Below the pieces are notes generated by a model that did no database searches, had not been told where the DNA came from, and saw nothing but the letters and a program-made list of their open reading frames with translations. Of a stretch of 64,000 nt of DNA, positions 34,150 to 42,886 are shown in pieces. Location of the stretch: NCBI RefSeq assembly GCF_010726645.1, contig NZ_AP022563.1:1488001-1552000 (forward strand), in the 5' to 3' direction. The position numbers and the translations under genes were made by a program. Within the stretch, counting starts at the first letter, position 1. Every line of letters starts with the position of its first letter. Source of the stretch: Mycolicibacterium duvalii (GTDB lineage Bacteria > Actinomycetota > Actinomycetes > Mycobacteriales > Mycobacteriaceae).

Positions 34150-34911
34150 TCAGGCTGTGTCCCGCAGCCAGGTTGTAAGAGTCGCGCGGCAAATGGCGAC
34201 GGCCTGAGAATCGATCACCTCGATATCGCGGAGCACGGCTTCACACTCCTCGGCTGAACAGCCGAACTGAGTAAGCTCTGTCATCCACATCATCAGCGGT
34301 CGGGCACTTTCACCGTTTGTGGGCCACGTGGCCCATATCCGGCCGTAGGTGGCGGCCACGCTGTCACGGAACGCCGCACGCACCGTGTCATGGGCGATGT
34401 CGAACAGCCCTTGAGCCTGCTCCGCGTAGGTAGCGAGCTGCGGTATCCCGAAATCGCGTTCCAGCACCGACGGAGCGGCGAACCCGAGTGCAGTGCGCCA
34501 ATGCTGTTGCGCAGTAACGATATCGGGATTAGGGGCGGTTGGCCGGATGTGCAGGAGATATTGGCCGCCCTCGATGTAGTCGGCCTCTCGCCAATCGGGG
34601 TCGCGCCCAGGTATCCCGATCTTCGGCGGTGCTTGCAGCGTGGTGCGATCCCAACTCAAGACCGGCGGGTCGAGAGAGGCGTTCGCGCACACCATCTTCA
34701 GCGTCGCGCCGATCTGTTCCAGCCGGTGGGCGTACCCGAGCAGCGGATAGCTCCGCGGTGCCGAGGTCGCGCCCCAGCGACCGTCCCCGGTGGACACGTG
34801 AAACTCCCGTGCCCACAGAAACGCTTGGTCGATGGTGTTGGCCAGCTCGGCATGCCAGCGCTCCAGCTCGACCCTCCAGGCCGCGCCGTCCGCACCCTCT
34901 GGAGTCGTCAT
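34150..34911 (-). CDS. Hypothetical protein, third gene of an unknown operon
   Basis: The protein has 253 residues, soluble, Trp-rich and helical: MTTPEGADGAAWRVELERWH, then LLGYAHRLEQIGATLKMVC and MMWMTELTQFGCSAEECEA. I recognise no domain. Its ATG overlaps the stop of the upstream disrupted gene by 4 bases (ATGA). Before the IS insertion it was therefore co-translated with it, and the insertion may now lower its expression. It ends 10 bases from the convergent higA stop. Confidence 0.65.
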   Translation of the reverse strand: MTTPEGADGAAWRVELERWHAELANTIDQAFLWAREFHVSTGDGRWGATSAPRSYPLLGYAHRLEQIGATLKMVCANASLDPPVLSWDRTTLQAPPKIGIPGRDPDWREADYIEGGQYLLHIRPTAPNPDIVTAQQHWRTALGFAAPSVLERDFGIPQLATYAEQAQGLFDIAHDTVRAAFRDSVAATYGRIWATWPTNGESARPLMMWMTELTQFGCSAEECEAVLRDIEVIDSQAVAICRATLTTWLRDTA

Positions 34912-36430
34912 CGAGGAGCCTCATATTGGAGGTCCTCTTCAACGCTGACAAGGGCCTTGACGATCATGTCACGCAGGTCAGGGTCGCCGGTAGCGGCTGC
35001 GGCGTAACACATATCGGGGAGCGGCAGCGGGCGCCTGGACCACCCGCCGATGTGTTCGGCGGTACGCGCAACCAGCCAGTGCGCCCGGTAGTCGGCCAGA
35101 AATTCGGTCGTGTCGCTGGGATCGGCGACCGCGCCGGTATTGGTGGCGAAAGCCGGTCGGCGCATCGCGGTCATGACGTTGAGCGCCTTGGCCGCCTTGT
35201 CGTAGTCCGCCCACTGCTGCACGGTTGGCTCGCGGTCACTCCCGCGGACCGCCCAGACCAGGCGTAACGCCTCGTCGATACCGCCATCGATGACTTGAGC
35301 CTGGGTCGTTGCTGCGTTGATCATCGCCGCGGTCACCGCCGAGACAATCCGGTCCTGACAGAGAGGGTCGGCGTCCATGATGCGCAGCAGCCGCGGATAC
35401 ACCTCGGGCCACAGCACCGCTAGCCGATGAATGTGCATGTCGTCGAGCACCGGGGCGGGCACATCGACGCCTTGTTGTAGCAGCGGGTTGGTGTCTCCCG
35501 AGCACGACGGCGGATGCTCCACCCCGGCATCGCGCAAGACGCTGACCCCCGCCGTGGTGGCTGCTGCAACCAGCTTCCAGCCCCACTGGGCGCGCAGCTG
35601 GGCGTACTCAACGAGGACCCGTGCCGGATCGCCCCAGCCAAACCACCTCTGCCGAAAAGAATCGTCTACCAACGGATCTGTGGCCAACACCCGCACGGAG
35701 CGCGGAACGAACACCCCCGCCGGGATGTAGCTGGACCCGTCATTGGAGGTGATGACCGTCTCGGTGCCGCTCGGAGACCGGAACACCCCGACCGCCCACC
35801 CCGCCGCGGGATTGAGCGCCACGTACGCGGCGTGCTGCAGCTTCCAGACCAACTCCTTGGCCGCCGCGGCGTCTGCGGACTCGCGGCGCTCCCGTGCGGC
35901 TGCGGTCTGACCCGCAGCGACCACACTGGCCGGAATCAGAGTCGGGCCCGCAGCCGCACTCGCTGCGGACGGGGCGGGCGCTGCCGGGGCACTTGTCGAG
36001 CCGACAGTGCCCGCCGGCACGGTCGGTGCCGGGGGTGGCGCACCTGCTGGGGGACCCATCGAACCCGGCGGCAGCATCATCGGCGCACCACCGCCGCCGA
36101 TCCCCGCGCCGGTAGGCGCGGCGGCCGCCGGGGTGGCTGGGGACACCATGCCCGCCTGCGCCCCGGCCGGCGAGACTCCCCCACCGGGGGCCGCCGACAC
36201 CGGGGGCGCCGCATGCCCACCACCGGCCGATAGGGCCGGTGACGGACTCGCTGGGGCTGGAGGTGGTGCAGACGGTATTCCGCCGCCCATCCCCGCCGTA
36301 GTCGCCATTCCCTGGTTGAACGCCGACGACAACGGCGACGCGCTGCCCGCACCTGGCACGGCTCCTGGGTTCGGCAAACCACTTGCTGCGCCGGGCATCT
36401 GACCGACACCGCCACTCAGCGGGTTAGACC
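34908..36430 (-). pseudogene. C-terminal half of an IS-split Pro/Gly/Met-rich protein
   Basis: This fragment holds a long Pro/Ala/Gly linker (APMMLPPGSMGPPAGAPPPA) and then a globular C-terminal domain with WKLQHAAYVALNPAAGWAVG, DGSSYIPAGVFVPRSV, and WFGWGDPARVLVEYAQLRAQ, ending in a helical part with MCYAAAATGDPD. If the IS and one target copy are removed, the frame reads continuously into 37898-38810 and gives an 811-residue protein. An ATG at 36398 could still start a shortened product. I do not recognise the C-terminal domain with confidence. Its layout recalls exported ESX-associated mycobacterial proteins. Confidence 0.75.
36421..36430 (+). repeat. Target-site duplication, left copy
   Basis: GGGTTAGACC here matches 37888-37897 exactly and directly abuts the insertion sequence end. 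A 10-bp duplication fits IS4-family insertion. Confidence 0.85.
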
Positions 36431-37887
36431 CAATACCGTTCAGTTAGTGGCTGATGACGGTGACGCTGGGTGGGTGTTCGGGTTGTGGCCAGTGTTGGTG
36501 CGCTGATCTTTTGACATGCCACTTGGGCATTTTGCGTTTGATCACGCGGGGAGCTGACCGTGTGCGGCGTGCCGGGTTGATGCGGTCGAGGAGGCGACGG
36601 AGGAACGCCTGCCAGTGAGGGTCGGCGGATCGGCGCCGGTTAGGGGGAAAAAGCGCCCTGATGGGCGACGGATTGGCGCACGACGCGCAACGCGGCGGTG
36701 AAGCTGAGTCGGTCCGGGTCGTGTCCGCTGTGGTGTGCGGCTTGGCTCATCAACGAGCGAATCGCGTAGTGGCAGCACAGGTATCCCCAGATCTCCTGCA
36801 GGACGAGGTCGGGCGACTTCGACCGCAGCACCACCTTCGACCCACGCTGGTGGGTCTTGAGTTCGTCGAAGACGCTCTCGATCTCCCAGCGCTGGGCGTA
36901 CGCGGCCGCCAACTCGACCGCGGGTGCGGTGTCCGGGTCGGTCAGCGTGGTGAGCAACCGGTAGGCCACGGGGTTGTCGCGGCCGTCGTCGACGGTGTAG
37001 TCGATGACGCGAGCCAGCATTGGCTCGCCGTGTCGGTCCTTGGCCGCGCGCAGGTGGGCCAGCCACGAACCGTCGGCGAGATCCTCGACGTGAGTGGGGG
37101 TCGGGCCGTTGCGTCCGGTGCTCACGCGCCACAGCAGATCGGCTCCGGTATCGGAAGCGTTACGCCACAACGCGTATGAGAAGAATCCACGATCAGCCAG
37201 CACGAGCATTTCCGGTGTCAGTGCATCGAGCACGTGCTCGACCATCGTGGACTCCGCGTCGCGGTAGGCGCCGATCGTGGCCGCGAAGATCGCATGAGTG
37301 CCGCACTCGGCGACCGCCAACAACCGCGCCTGCGGAAACGCCGACTTCTCACCCTTGTTCACCCCCGGACGCCCGAAGAACTCCTCATTGACCGGGCTAT
37401 CCGCCACATCCAGGCACGTCCCGTCGATCGCGACCACCCTGCGTCCGGCCACCCACGTCCCCGGCGTATCCGCCGCGCCCAACGGACGAGCGACCCTCGC
37501 GAACAACGCAGCCAACGGCTGGGACCCCAATCGCTCCCGCGCCTGGAAAATGGCCGACTTCCCCGGCAACTGATACTGCTCACGCCACCCGGAAGCCCAC
37601 GCTAAACCATCCGTGAGCTGGGATAACACATCCTCGTAGGAGCCATCGGAGTACAGGCCCATGCCGATGGCGAAATACGCCATCACCCGTGCCGGCAGTG
37701 CACGATGACGCACCTGAGTACGCCCCGTCGCCTCGATCACCTCATCAACCATCGCCGGCGGGAACACCCTCGTCAGGACACCCACAGACACCAGATCCGA
37801 CAACCGACGATCCGATTCAGGCTTCCGCCAACCCGCGCGAGGCATACCAACAAACTACACCCATGTAGTCTTAACTGAACGGTATTG
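36431..37887 (-). mobile_element. IS4-family insertion sequence (1457 bp)
   Basis: The ends are a perfect 16-bp inverted repeat (CAATACCGTTCAGTTA at 36431-36446 and its complement at 37872-37887). They flank one transposase gene and are bounded by the 10-bp direct repeat GGGTTAGACC. Perfect repeats and duplications point to a recent insertion. It sits in the coding sequence of the middle gene of the 34.1-39.3 kb operon. Confidence 0.92.
36640..37845 (-). CDS. IS4-family DDE transposase
   Basis: The protein has 401 residues, complete. The N-terminal IS4 domain starts MPRAGWRKPESDRRLSDLVSV. Catalytic residues appear in VVAIDGTCLD (first Asp), VLADRGFFSY (second Asp) and the YREK signature YAQRWEIESVFDELK (Glu). 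It cuts and joins the inverted repeats of the surrounding element. The start ATG at 37845 lies 42 bases inside the right end. No frameshift or stop is present, so it may be active. Confidence 0.95.
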   Translation of the reverse strand: MPRAGWRKPESDRRLSDLVSVGVLTRVFPPAMVDEVIEATGRTQVRHRALPARVMAYFAIGMGLYSDGSYEDVLSQLTDGLAWASGWREQYQLPGKSAIFQARERLGSQPLAALFARVARPLGAADTPGTWVAGRRVVAIDGTCLDVADSPVNEEFFGRPGVNKGEKSAFPQARLLAVAECGTHAIFAATIGAYRDAESTMVEHVLDALTPEMLVLADRGFFSYALWRNASDTGADLLWRVSTGRNGPTPTHVEDLADGSWLAHLRAAKDRHGEPMLARVIDYTVDDGRDNPVAYRLLTTLTDPDTAPAVELAAAYAQRWEIESVFDELKTHQRGSKVVLRSKSPDLVLQEIWGYLCCHYAIRSLMSQAAHHSGHDPDRLSFTAALRVVRQSVAHQGAFSP

Positions 37888-37897
37888 GGGTTAGACC
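37888..37897 (+). repeat. Target-site duplication, right copy
   Basis: GGGTTAGACC here is identical to 36421-36430 and abuts the right inverted repeat of the IS. Confidence 0.85.
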
Positions 37898-38810
37898 CCA
37901 TCCCCGGCATGCCGCCACTGCCCAGACCGCCGGGCATCTTCGGAATTCCGCCACCGGAACCCATCCCGCCGCCACCAATACCGCCCATCGACGGCATGCC
38001 GGCACCGCCGAGCGCTGAGGCCGCTGGTGAAGAAGTCACGCCAGGCGTCGGCTGCGTTACCGGCCCGGTCGCGGCCTTGATGCTCTCATCACCAGCGGCC
38101 GACTTGCTGCCGGGACTAACTCCAGGCTGCGTGGTTGACGTACCTGCAGGATCGGTCGGCGCGTCGTCCACAGGCTTAGGTGCGTCGGCCCCAGCTTCCC
38201 GCTTTTCGGTGTCGCTGTAGGGGTTTTCGTCCTGTTCGATTCCCGGCGACGTGTGGTCGACGGGCTGGACTGGTGGAGCGGTAGGAGCATCGCCCCACTT
38301 CGTCAAAAGATCGAGTGCCCTGGTGTTTTCGGTGCTCGCCTTGAAGACGGTGTGGGAGGCCATTGCGGCGGTTACTCCCGCCTCGGTTTGGTATCGGGCT
38401 ATGCCGTGGTACTGGGTCACCAGGGCTTCGGCTTCGCCTGGGAGCTTCGCGCTCGCGATCTTGGCGTCTGCCTCGCGGACGAGCTGCTCTTGACCGGCGC
38501 GTGTATCGCGCAGCACCGTGGCGATATCGGCGCACTTGTTGGCGCACTTGTCGTGCCACTCAGCGATCGTCTTGGCTTCCTCGGCCAACACTGCGCCCGC
38601 CCGGTGGGCTTCGTCGAAGCCCTGCGAATCCGCGGCATCGCGAAACTCCGCGTTGTCAGTGACGATCTTCTGGTGGATTCCGTCCCACGTCGTCGCACCG
38701 ACCCGGTAGGTCTGCTCCTGGGCGTCCCAATGCCCAGCGTCCGGTGGCTCCATGTCTGGCGTAACGATCAGCCGCCCATACGATCCCGCAGACCCTCCGA
38801 CAGCAGGCAT
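37888..38810 (-). pseudogene. N-terminal half of the IS-split Pro/Gly/Met-rich protein
   Basis: The fragment starts at an ATG at 38810 that shares one base with the upstream stop (TGATG). Its first ~165 residues are helical with WDAQEQTYRVGATTWDGIHQ and HDKCANKCADIATVLRD, a layout like the helical N-termini of WXG100/ESX-secreted or LXG-type proteins. A Pro/Gly/Met linker (GGIGGGGMGSGGGIPKMPGG) follows. Now the frame runs on into the IS for a few dozen residues. A type VII secretion link is only inferred from the helical W-containing start and the linker. Confidence 0.72.
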
Positions 38811-39337
38811 CAGCGCAACCCGCACTCGGACGTGATGGCATCGATCAGATCGTTGCCGCGTTTTAGTTCACGGGCGGCCTCGTCCCAGTGCCGCATGTTG
38901 AGCGCGTGCAGCATGTCGATTCTCGTTGTCATCCAGGCACGCAGAGGCTTTGCCGTTGAAGCTGGTGTGGCGTCAGACAGTTGCGTACGCAGATACGAGA
39001 CCGCAGCCACACCGGTACGTTTCTCCGTGGCCAATGCGGCGAGGCTCTCCGGACTTGTCCAGCTCTGCTCTATCGCCTCGGCGCTGGACTTGCTCGCCCG
39101 CGCCGTCGACCGCGCCGCTCGATCCCACGCCGTGCAGGCGGCCGCCTTGGCGGGCTGGGTGTCGCTGCTGCTGTAGGTGGGTGGCGGCGAGGGGACCACG
39201 TTCACTGTGTGCCGGGCTGGTACGGTCGGATGGGCGAGGGCCAGGCCGCTGGTCACCACGGCACCTACTGCGACCACGAATGCCGCCGTGGCGGCGGTGA
39301 TCCCGGTGCGGTGACGCCGCCGGTCCCTCATGGTCAT
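38810..39337 (-). CDS. Exported or single-pass helical protein, first gene of the unknown operon
   Basis: The protein has 175 residues. After a basic N-terminus (MRDRRRHRTG) comes a signal or anchor helix (ATAAFVVAVGAVVTSGLALA), a Pro/Ser linker and a helical extracellular domain with single cysteines near both ends (AAACTAW and SECGLR), perhaps disulfide-linked. No family is recognised. It is coupled to the next gene by a TGATG overlap, so the three proteins of this operon probably act together at the cell envelope. Confidence 0.7.
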   Translation of the reverse strand: MTMRDRRRHRTGITAATAAFVVAVGAVVTSGLALAHPTVPARHTVNVVPSPPPTYSSSDTQPAKAAACTAWDRAARSTARASKSSAEAIEQSWTSPESLAALATEKRTGVAAVSYLRTQLSDATPASTAKPLRAWMTTRIDMLHALNMRHWDEAARELKRGNDLIDAITSECGLR

Positions 39338-39501
39338 GACACGACGTTATCGCGAGCAAGTGACACCCGGCCACCGCCGCAGGCACATTCGAAATGGCGA
39401 CTTTCCGCAGCTCTGTTGCCTATAGATAACACTTGGCAAATCAGTGCAGGTGACGGCGGGTGTGTCTAAAAAGACGGTTTAGACACACTTGCGCGTGGTG
39501 A

Positions 39502-40149
39502 TCACCGATTGCGGTTGAGTAGCTCGCGCAGTCGCTTGGCTCCGCGGTCTGACACCGACTGAGACGACAGGGCATACGCAGCGGCCTGATCAGGGGTCAG
39601 TCGGCCGCCGCTGATGTGGTCGCCCAGATACCGCCGCATTTGAGCCTTCTCATCTGCTCCGGTCCAGCCGTTACGCCCGCCGTAGAAGATGACGGAATCA
39701 AGGTCTTTACGGACATCGTCGTCGACTTGGGACGTTGTGACCTGTCCGGTCAGCAGGTTGATCGCGGCCGCGCCAGCAGCCCATTCGGCCAAGGGAGTGG
39801 AGCCCTCGACGACAGCAAGCGAGTAACCCCGAGCCAAGCCCATCGCAAAGTGCAACGACCGTTCGTCTGGCACGAACGCCAGAACAGGACCGCGATCGGG
39901 TCGGCTACTGCTCTGCGGTGTGGCATGCCCGCCCGCTCGGATGATCTCGTCGAGGTCGGCATAACCAAAGCTCGCCGCATTTTGCGCATTGCTCACCAGC
40001 AGCGGCGCCAAATCCTCCTCGCGACTGCGTTCCCAAATCCAGTCGGCGGCCAGGGCGACGGCTTCCTCCCACGGCCGATCCTCGACGTCATCGGGGACCC
40101 ACGCTGCGGCCCGCAGGTGAGTGGACGGGTGCAAATCGTCGGCGGTCAT
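39502..40149 (-). CDS. Resolvase-associated hypothetical protein
   Basis: The protein has 215 residues from the ATG at 40149, which shares one base with the resolvase stop (TGATG); a GTG at 40152 is also possible. The sequence has PLLVSNAQNAASFGYADLDE, GPVLAFVPDERSLHFAMGLARG and a C-terminal helix with LTPDQAAAYALSSQSVSDRG. I recognise no catalytic site. Because it is co-translated with the resolvase, it may be an accessory to recombination or a passenger. Confidence 0.6.
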   Translation of the reverse strand: MTADDLHPSTHLRAAAWVPDDVEDRPWEEAVALAADWIWERSREEDLAPLLVSNAQNAASFGYADLDEIIRAGGHATPQSSSRPDRGPVLAFVPDERSLHFAMGLARGYSLAVVEGSTPLAEWAAGAAAINLLTGQVTTSQVDDDVRKDLDSVIFYGGRNGWTGADEKAQMRRYLGDHISGGRLTPDQAAAYALSSQSVSDRGAKRLRELLNRNR

Positions 40150-40733
40150 CACGCGACTCCTGACTGGAAACTGAGTTTCGCCAGGTAGCGGTAGGCCGTC
40201 GCCCGGCTTACCCCGAACGCTTGAGCAAGTTCGTGTACGGGCTCGCCCGTCCCGGCGAGCCGGCGCAGCTGCTCTTGACGTTCAGGGGTCAGCTTGGCCG
40301 GCTTTGTAGCCGGTAGTTGGCGGGCTCGTCGCGAGTCACGCGAGGCGGCGCGACGCTCACGGCCGAGTTCGAGTTCCAGCTCAGCCAGCGTCGCCATGAT
40401 GGTGGCCACCGCGCGCCCTGTTGGTGTGCCGGTGTCCACGCCTTCACGCAAGGCGCGCAACAGAATTCGGCGCTCACCCAAATCCGCGATGGTGCGGGTT
40501 ACTTCCGCGACGGATCGACCCAGCCGATCGATGGCGGTGACCACCACAATGTCGCCCTCGCGGGCGTAATGCAGCAGGGCCGCCAGGCCCGGCCGAACGG
40601 TGTTCACCGCACCCGACAGCTTGTCGGCAAAAATTCGGCCGGATTCGACGCCCTGGGCGGCGAGCGCGGCGAGCTGCGCATCGAGGTCCTGACCCAGCGT
40701 GCTGACCCGCGCGTACCCGAGAATCGCTGTCAC
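40149..40733 (-). CDS. Serine recombinase (resolvase/invertase family)
   Basis: The protein has 194 residues, normal for small resolvases. The catalytic N-domain has LGYARVSTLGQDLDAQL (nucleophile Ser), then VVVTAIDRLGRSVAE and TPTGRAVATIMATLAELE. The C-terminal HTH is EPVHELAQAFGVSRATAYRYL. It should bind the repeats at 40734-40870 and resolve cointegrates. The GTG at 40733 opens the conserved MTAILGYARVS. A broken copy of its 5' end lies at 16045-16147. Confidence 0.93.
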   Translation of the reverse strand: MTAILGYARVSTLGQDLDAQLAALAAQGVESGRIFADKLSGAVNTVRPGLAALLHYAREGDIVVVTAIDRLGRSVAEVTRTIADLGERRILLRALREGVDTGTPTGRAVATIMATLAELELELGRERRAASRDSRRARQLPATKPAKLTPERQEQLRRLAGTGEPVHELAQAFGVSRATAYRYLAKLSFQSGVA

Positions 40734-40870
40734 ACCGCTACCGTCTCATTGCCCTCCGACATCGAGGATATGAGACACCCCGTGTGAGACAAGAAATGAG
40801 ACACCGCGACGTGGTGCTATCTGACCGCAACCCGAGGCATGTAGCCCTGTCTCGTTTCTGGACTGGAGAT
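40734..40870. other. Putative res site and resolvase promoter
   Basis: The region upstream of the resolvase holds several GAGAC/GTCTC half-sites (CGTCTCATTG, GTGTGAGACAAGAAATGAGACAC, TGTCTCGTTTCTG) and aligns with 16148-16281. Small resolvases usually bind repeated sites here. Confidence 0.6.
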
Positions 40871-40948
40871 ACCGGCGCGCGCGCCACTACGCACATGTTG
40901 CCCCCATCTACTCCAGGAGATCCGCCACCGATACATCGTGCGTAATTT

Positions 40949-40979
40949 TGTATGACAGTGATACGATCTTCGTCATACA
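40949..40979. promoter_or_regulatory. Inverted-repeat operator before the RHH-YfbU gene
   Basis: TGTATGAC and GTCATACA form perfect 8-bp arms around a 15-base centre, 19 bases before the start codon. The downstream protein has a ribbon-helix-helix domain and so may repress itself here. Confidence 0.7.
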
Positions 40980-40998
40980 CAAACGCGGAGGAGGCGGC

Positions 40999-41757
40999 AT
41001 GGCTGTCTTGAACATCCGAGTCGAAGACCGGATCCGCGATCAGCTCAAGGAAATGGCCGATGCTGAGGGAGTTACCGTCAGCGAGTACGTCCGCGATCTA
41101 GTCATGGCGGCGATCGTCCCCGTGTACGAGCCGCCAGTGCGGCACGGCGACGAGCCGGCACCAGAAACCATGCGGATCACCGACCGGCAGACGCTCTCGC
41201 TGCTTCACCGCATCCTCGCGCGCGTTCTGCCCGAGGATGCCAAAGACGAGGATGGGGACGCGGAATACCAGCTAAGGCGGGCGCGGGTAATCGAGTCGGG
41301 CTTCACCGGGGAGTACTGGCGGGAAGTCGCCGGATTCAGAACCGAGCTATCAAAGCGTGACTGCGGCCGCGTACTGGACCTCCTCGACATGTTCCGCGCG
41401 ATCACCTACAGCATCAAACGGCTGGAACAGCAAGGAACCACCGCCAGCAAGGAGCTGAGATACCAGCTGGAGTTCCGCGGCTTCGACCACAACGACGGAC
41501 TCGAAGGCCACATGGCCAGCTACGTCGAGCACCTGATGAGCGACGGCCGGTGGGCCGAGCTGCAGCCGCAGCTGAAACGCCACGACGACGGGAACTCCCA
41601 CCACCGGGTACTCGACACCTACACGCGGATGCTGGCCCAGCACCGCCGCATCAAGGACAGCCGCAGCCGAGGGTTCGACCCGGACGACTACCTGCTGTCC
41701 ATAGACGAGCTGGAGCAGATCGCCGCGGCTCGGGTCCACCCGTCGCACCGCGGGTAG
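40999..41757 (+). CDS. YfbU-family protein with N-terminal ribbon-helix-helix domain
   Basis: The protein has 252 residues, from ATG 40999 with GGAGGAGG directly upstream. Residues 1-45 form a ribbon-helix-helix (MAVLNIRVEDRIRDQLKEMA, then GVTVSEYVRDLVMAAI). The rest follows the YfbU family: VIESGFTGEYWREV, LDLLDMFRAITYSIKRL, LEFRGFDHNDGLEGHMASY and SHHRVLDTYTRML. YfbU function is unsettled; E. coli YfbU is an uncharacterised protein. The fusion to a DNA-binding unit and the operator upstream suggest a regulator or an antitoxin-like role. Confidence 0.82.
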   Translation: MAVLNIRVEDRIRDQLKEMADAEGVTVSEYVRDLVMAAIVPVYEPPVRHGDEPAPETMRITDRQTLSLLHRILARVLPEDAKDEDGDAEYQLRRARVIESGFTGEYWREVAGFRTELSKRDCGRVLDLLDMFRAITYSIKRLEQQGTTASKELRYQLEFRGFDHNDGLEGHMASYVEHLMSDGRWAELQPQLKRHDDGNSHHRVLDTYTRMLAQHRRIKDSRSRGFDPDDYLLSIDELEQIAAARVHPSHRG

Positions 41758-42033
41758 CTCGGCCCCGGCTACCGAGACGACGCCGCTCCAACGTGGGCTG
41801 ACCGGCCGCGGCGACGAGCGTCCTCTCCACCCACGCGTCGCCATCAGGCCCTGGGCTTGCGCTTTGAGAACCGCGGCTATGGGCCGAGAGCACGTGCATT
41901 ACGACCTCGTCGACACCTGGACCAATCTCATTCAACGCCTTCCGCACTAACCGCCCGTCCGCTCGCCGTTTTGCAGGAGCAGCGAAAATTACATCGCTGT
42001 AAGATGAGCGGTTGACAGAACCCAGGGGACGAT

Positions 42034-42186
42034 ATGACCGGACCACGAGACCAACAGGACGTCGATTCGTCCAACGAGGTCGATTCGCATCAGGAGTGCG
42101 ACGACCCTCCCTTCGATGACTGGGGTAGCAGCGAGCTGTTTACCCGCAGCGACGACGATCCGAACGATAAGCGGAAGTCGTCGTGA
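42034..42186 (+). CDS. DWG-motif microprotein 1 (50 aa)
   Basis: The ATG at 42034 has AGGGGAC upstream. The product is very acidic (EVDSHQECDDPPFDDWGSSE), with DWG near the C-terminus and a short basic end. The segment PFDDWGSSELFTRS matches AFTDWGCSQALTGS in the next gene at 7 of 14 positions. The stop overlaps the next start by 4 bases (GTGA). The product is soluble, with no signal peptide. Two tandem related genes that differ elsewhere suggest selection for the DWG peptide. No described family is recognised. Confidence 0.6.
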   Translation: MTGPRDQQDVDSSNEVDSHQECDDPPFDDWGSSELFTRSDDDPNDKRKSS

Positions 42187-42326
42187 TACCAGGCGAAGGC
42201 GGTGACAAGATTGAAGTCATCATCTCGGACACCGCACAAGGACAGCCCGACGAAGCGGCCTTTACCGACTGGGGTTGCAGCCAGGCATTAACTGGTAGCT
42301 GTGGCCCGCCGCCCGACGACAGGTGA
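42183..42326 (+). CDS. DWG-motif microprotein 2 (47 aa)
   Basis: The GTG at 42183 overlaps the stop of microprotein 1, and GGAAG lies 4 bases upstream. After a strand-like KIEVIISDTAQG comes AFTDWGCSQALTGSCGPPPDD, with two cysteines in place of the Ser and Phe regions of copy 1. It reads into the following membrane-protein gene, which overlaps its last 26 bases if that gene starts at 42301. It is probably translated with its neighbours. The function is unknown. Confidence 0.55.
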   Translation: MIPGEGGDKIEVIISDTAQGQPDEAAFTDWGCSQALTGSCGPPPDDR

Positions 42327-42882
42327 CAAGGCTGTGGCAGATGGTGACCGAACCGGCGGGGTCTTCTCCGAGCACATAGCAGGTCTCCGGGATCTTGAGT
42401 TCGATCGGATGAAAACGCTTGAGGGTCGCGGCGCGTTGATCCTGCGGACAGACTTGGCACTTCTGACGGCTGCCGCCGCGATCGCCACCTTCACTATCGG
42501 GCGGTCAATGCCGCTCCACGTCTCCCCTATTACGGCATTCGTCACTTTGATCGCTGTCGGCACCTTTGTCGTATCGGTCATCTTTGCTGCTCGGGTTCAA
42601 GCAGGAACGAGCGAATACATGCTGACCGCTGACAGCACTTTGGACTTGATGGTCGGAGACAAGTGGGGAGTGTCCGACAGCGAAGCGGGACGGATCGCCG
42701 CTATCCGAGACGTCGAATTCATCAAGAGTGTTCGTCCAGAGAACCAGAATCGGGCAAACCGACTCAAGAGAGCCTTGAGGTTCCAGATCGCCTTTGTGCT
42801 GCTCCTGGTGCTCGCGGGCACGGTCGAAGTCTGCGATCGGCTCGGAGCGGTGGAAAACCTATGCACTTTGATGACGGGTTAA
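42301..42882 (+). CDS. Three-helix membrane protein of unknown function
   Basis: The protein has 193 residues from GTG 42301 (GTG 42334 is an alternative that avoids overlap). A helical cytosolic start (HIAGLRDLEFDRMKTLEGRG) leads to two adjacent membrane helices (LALLTAAAAIATFTIG and ITAFVTLIAVGTFVVSVIF). A cytosolic loop with a conserved-looking DSEAGRIAAIRDVEFIKSV is followed by a third helix (FQIAFVLLLVLAGTVEV). The topology resembles SLATT/Pycsar-effector membrane proteins, but no cyclase or other sensor gene is next to it. It lies between the DWG genes and a further membrane protein. Confidence 0.65.
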   Translation: MARRPTTGDKAVADGDRTGGVFSEHIAGLRDLEFDRMKTLEGRGALILRTDLALLTAAAAIATFTIGRSMPLHVSPITAFVTLIAVGTFVVSVIFAARVQAGTSEYMLTADSTLDLMVGDKWGVSDSEAGRIAAIRDVEFIKSVRPENQNRANRLKRALRFQIAFVLLLVLAGTVEVCDRLGAVENLCTLMTG

Positions 42883-42886
42883 CTTC

